From the NCBI GenBank assembly GCA_009773355.1, contig WRPG01000016.1, positions 1 to 64,000 of the forward strand: 64,000 nt of DNA, in the 5' to 3' direction. The notes under the pieces were generated by a model. It had not been told where the DNA came from. It saw nothing but the letters and a program-made list of their open reading frames with translations, and searched no databases. The position numbers and the translations under genes are program-made. The stretch comes from Limisphaerales bacterium (lineage in GTDB: Bacteria; Verrucomicrobiota; Verrucomicrobiia; Limisphaerales; SXTU01). Positions within the stretch are counted from its first letter, which is position 1, and each line of letters begins with the position of its first letter. This document shows positions 62,054 to 64,000 of the stretch, piece by piece.

Positions 62054-63919
62054 TCATCTGCCCAGCAGTTTCGGCAGCCACGTCGTGAGCGGCGGGAAGT
62101 AGGTGATGAGCAGCACGCCGACGATGAGGACGCCCTGCATGGGCAGCACGGCGCGCGAGACTTCCATCACGGGCTTCTTGAAGCGGTAGGAGGCGAGGAA
62201 GATGTTGATGCCCACCGTCGGCGCGAGCAGGCCCAGCTCCATGTTCGCGAGGAAGATGATGCCGAGGTGGAGCGGGTCTATCCCATACGCCGAGCCGAGC
62301 GGCACCAGCAGCGGCACGACGACCACGATGGCGGAGAAGGTGTCCATGAAGCAGCCGACGAGGAGGAGCAGGACGTTCAGCGCGAGTAGGAACAGCAGCT
62401 TCGACTTGATGGTGGCGGTCACCCACTCAACGGCCTTTGCGGGGATTTGCGCGTCCACGAGGTAGTTCGTCAGGCCGAGCGCCACGCCGAGAATCATCAG
62501 CACACCGCCGACGAGCAGGCCGCACTCGGTCAGCACGCGCGGGATGTCGGTGGTGAGCTTGAGGTCGCGGTGGATGAAGACGGTGGCGATGAAGACGTAG
62601 AGCGCCGTGACCGCCGCCGCCTCGACGGGCGTGGCGAAACCGCCGAACAGTGCGGTCAACGCGACGAATGGCACGGCGAGTTCCCACTTCGCCTCCCACA
62701 TGGCCGCGCGGGCGGTGGCTCCGCAGAACTTGGGCCGGTCGGCATCGTCCTTCGGACCACGGCTCACGCCCCACCACGCGGTCAATGCCACGAGCAGCAG
62801 GCCGGGCAGGAGGCCGGCGAGGAACATCTTCTCGATGGTCACGCCGGCAGCCTGCGCCTTCGAGCCGGCGATGATGGCGTAGAGAATGAGCGGCAGCGAC
62901 GGCGGGAAAAGCAGCCCCAGCGCGCCGGAGCCGGTGAGCAGGCCGAGGGCGTTGCGCTCCGAGTAGCGCGCCGCGAGCATCACCGGCATGAGCAGGCCGC
63001 CCATCGCGAGGATGGTCACGCCGCTCGCGCCGGTGAACGAGGTGAAGAACGCGCAGACCAACGCCGTGACGATGGCCGGCCCGCCGCGAAACGAGCCGAA
63101 CAATGCTTGGAACACGGCGACCAGCCGCTTCGACGCGCCGCCTTCCGCGAGGAGATAACCGGCGAGCGTGAAGAGCGGAATCGTCGGCAGCGTGGCGTTG
63201 GTCACGAGCCGGTAGTGGTCGAGCGGGATGACGGCGATGGGCAAATCCTCGCCCCAGAACAGAATCATCGCCGCGCCGCCGAGCGTGACGAAGATGGGTG
63301 CGCCCAGCACGGTCGCGACGAGCAGCGTGGCGATGGCGGGCCAGACCAATTTCGCCGGGTCGGTGGGCGGATGCGTGGCAAGCCACACGAGCGCGCCGCT
63401 CGCGACGAAGACGATGGCGCGGCCCCACCATTTCGGCGACGCGTTCCACAGCAGCCGCCACGTCACGAGCGCGAAGCCGACGGGGGTGATGATTTGAACC
63501 CACCAGATGGGCATGGTGCCCACGAGGATGTTGCCGCTGTCCTTCTCCGTTTTCACGAACTCGACGCTGGCGACGGTGAGGAACAGCGTGACGGTCGTGG
63601 CGATGGTGCCGCTGAACAGCGCGGCGAAGAGCTTGCCCTTCTCCGGCAGGATGGTCGGCAGCGCGGACATGGCGAGCAGGCGGCTGTCGCGCGCCGCGAG
63701 CGCGCCGCCGAGCATGCCGATGATGAGCGTGAAGTGCTGGACGAGGACGGTCGCGCCGGGGATGCCGGTGGTGAAGACCTTGCGCAGGAGCGCCTCCAGC
63801 AACGGCAGCACCATCAACGCGACGAGGATGGAACTGAGGAGAAGATTCTCGCCCTGACGCAGCCAGGCGCGCGGGCCCGTGGCAGGGACGGGCTGGGTGG
63901 CGGAGTCCGTTACCAGCAT
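62054..63919 (-). CDS. TRAP transporter fused permease (DctQM type)
   Basis: The 621-residue membrane protein has a small N-terminal four-helix part (about 1-175) resembling the DctQ subunit, followed by a large DctM permease part with about 12 helices. Examples are PTIPLFTLAGYLLAEGG, FTSFTGASGVTILAMGGLLMPVML and GLLAPTVGINIFLASYRFKKP. TRAP transporters move carboxylates or similar compounds using ion gradients and need a separate periplasmic DctP binding protein. No dctP is in the window to the left; it could lie to the right. Confidence 0.92.
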   Translation of the reverse strand: MLVTDSATQPVPATGPRAWLRQGENLLLSSILVALMVLPLLEALLRKVFTTGIPGATVLVQHFTLIIGMLGGALAARDSRLLAMSALPTILPEKGKLFAALFSGTIATTVTLFLTVASVEFVKTEKDSGNILVGTMPIWWVQIITPVGFALVTWRLLWNASPKWWGRAIVFVASGALVWLATHPPTDPAKLVWPAIATLLVATVLGAPIFVTLGGAAMILFWGEDLPIAVIPLDHYRLVTNATLPTIPLFTLAGYLLAEGGASKRLVAVFQALFGSFRGGPAIVTALVCAFFTSFTGASGVTILAMGGLLMPVMLAARYSERNALGLLTGSGALGLLFPPSLPLILYAIIAGSKAQAAGVTIEKMFLAGLLPGLLLVALTAWWGVSRGPKDDADRPKFCGATARAAMWEAKWELAVPFVALTALFGGFATPVEAAAVTALYVFIATVFIHRDLKLTTDIPRVLTECGLLVGGVLMILGVALGLTNYLVDAQIPAKAVEWVTATIKSKLLFLLALNVLLLLVGCFMDTFSAIVVVVPLLVPLGSAYGIDPLHLGIIFLANMELGLLAPTVGINIFLASYRFKKPVMEVSRAVLPMQGVLIVGVLLITYFPPLTTWLPKLLGR

Positions 63920-63927
63920 GGCGGAAG

Positions 63928-64000
63928 CGCGTTGCGTGTTGCGTGCCGCGTGCTGGCTGCCGACACCGTGCTGAGTTCACGCAGCACGCAACACGCAGCA
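63928..64000. repeat. Palindromic heptad element upstream of the TRAP permease gene
   Basis: The left arm reads GCGTTGCGTGTTGCGTGCCG and the right arm CACGCAGCACGCAACACGCA, complementary heptads of the CGTGTTG type as at 33486-33566. It reaches the window edge, so its right end may continue. Confidence 0.88.

Overview
The window looks like a chromosome segment from a Verrucomicrobiota bacterium, probably of the Limisphaerales/Pedosphaera side (inference). The DNA is GC-rich. It carries gene families typical of the PVC group: DUF1549/DUF1553 and DUF1501 proteins with planctomycete-type cytochrome c domains, a formylglycine-type sulfatase, an FG-GAP/membrane-bound dehydrogenase protein, TIGR02603-type heme proteins, a Minf_1886-like protein and many Tat-exported proteins. 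I found no rRNA, tRNA, CRISPR array, prophage or insertion sequence.

Layout. 1-5118: a zinc-ribbon protein (running off the left edge), dnaA, a PII regulator, rnhC and the divergent mutY. 5121-17270: a 12-gene leftward cluster built on MoxR, DUF58, SpoIIM, RDD, DUF4350 and DUF4129 proteins plus zinc-binding and GYF/RDD membrane proteins. 17375-21865: a serine hydrolase, a polysaccharide deacetylase, and an orphan PelG preceded by the remnant of a secreted protein. 21942-33877: a 1368-residue FG-GAP/dehydrogenase protein, rnc, an M24-fold protein, a Rieske/cytochrome b-c module, small cytochromes, a HAD hydrolase, recR and ybaB. 34004-43950: sulfatase, DUF1549/DUF1553, HisA, a PNPOx-like protein, DUF1501 and a three-gene SPFH operon. 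44251-48089: an accessory island holding an XRE-ImmA/IrrE + DUF4411 pair and two coupled RhuM proteins. 48205-63919: LarB, a WD40 cytochrome, a second DUF1549/DUF1553 protein, recQ, a ceramidase-like lipoprotein, an esterase, GAPDH, a MetE-like protein, an ArsC/Spx-like protein, a heme protein and a fused TRAP permease.

The most unusual content is between and inside the genes. More than twenty composite palindromic elements are present. Some are built from degenerate tandem 7-bp words whose reverse complement follows a short spacer; others are pairs of arms that are themselves hairpins. Most begin within about ten bases of a stop codon, seven supply the stop codon itself, and five sit in frame inside conserved genes (mutY, the DUF58 gene, the DUF4350 gene, the first DUF1549/DUF1553 gene and recQ). 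Copies differ by paired substitutions that keep the hairpins. This resembles Rickettsia palindromic elements in principle, but the words and the 3'-end preference are different. Other points of note are a LysM domain inside a cytochrome c domain and matched, covarying palindromes in the two RhuM genes.

Starts given here were chosen from the sequence and differ from the longest open frame in many cases. All functional statements are from motif reading only; no database search was run.
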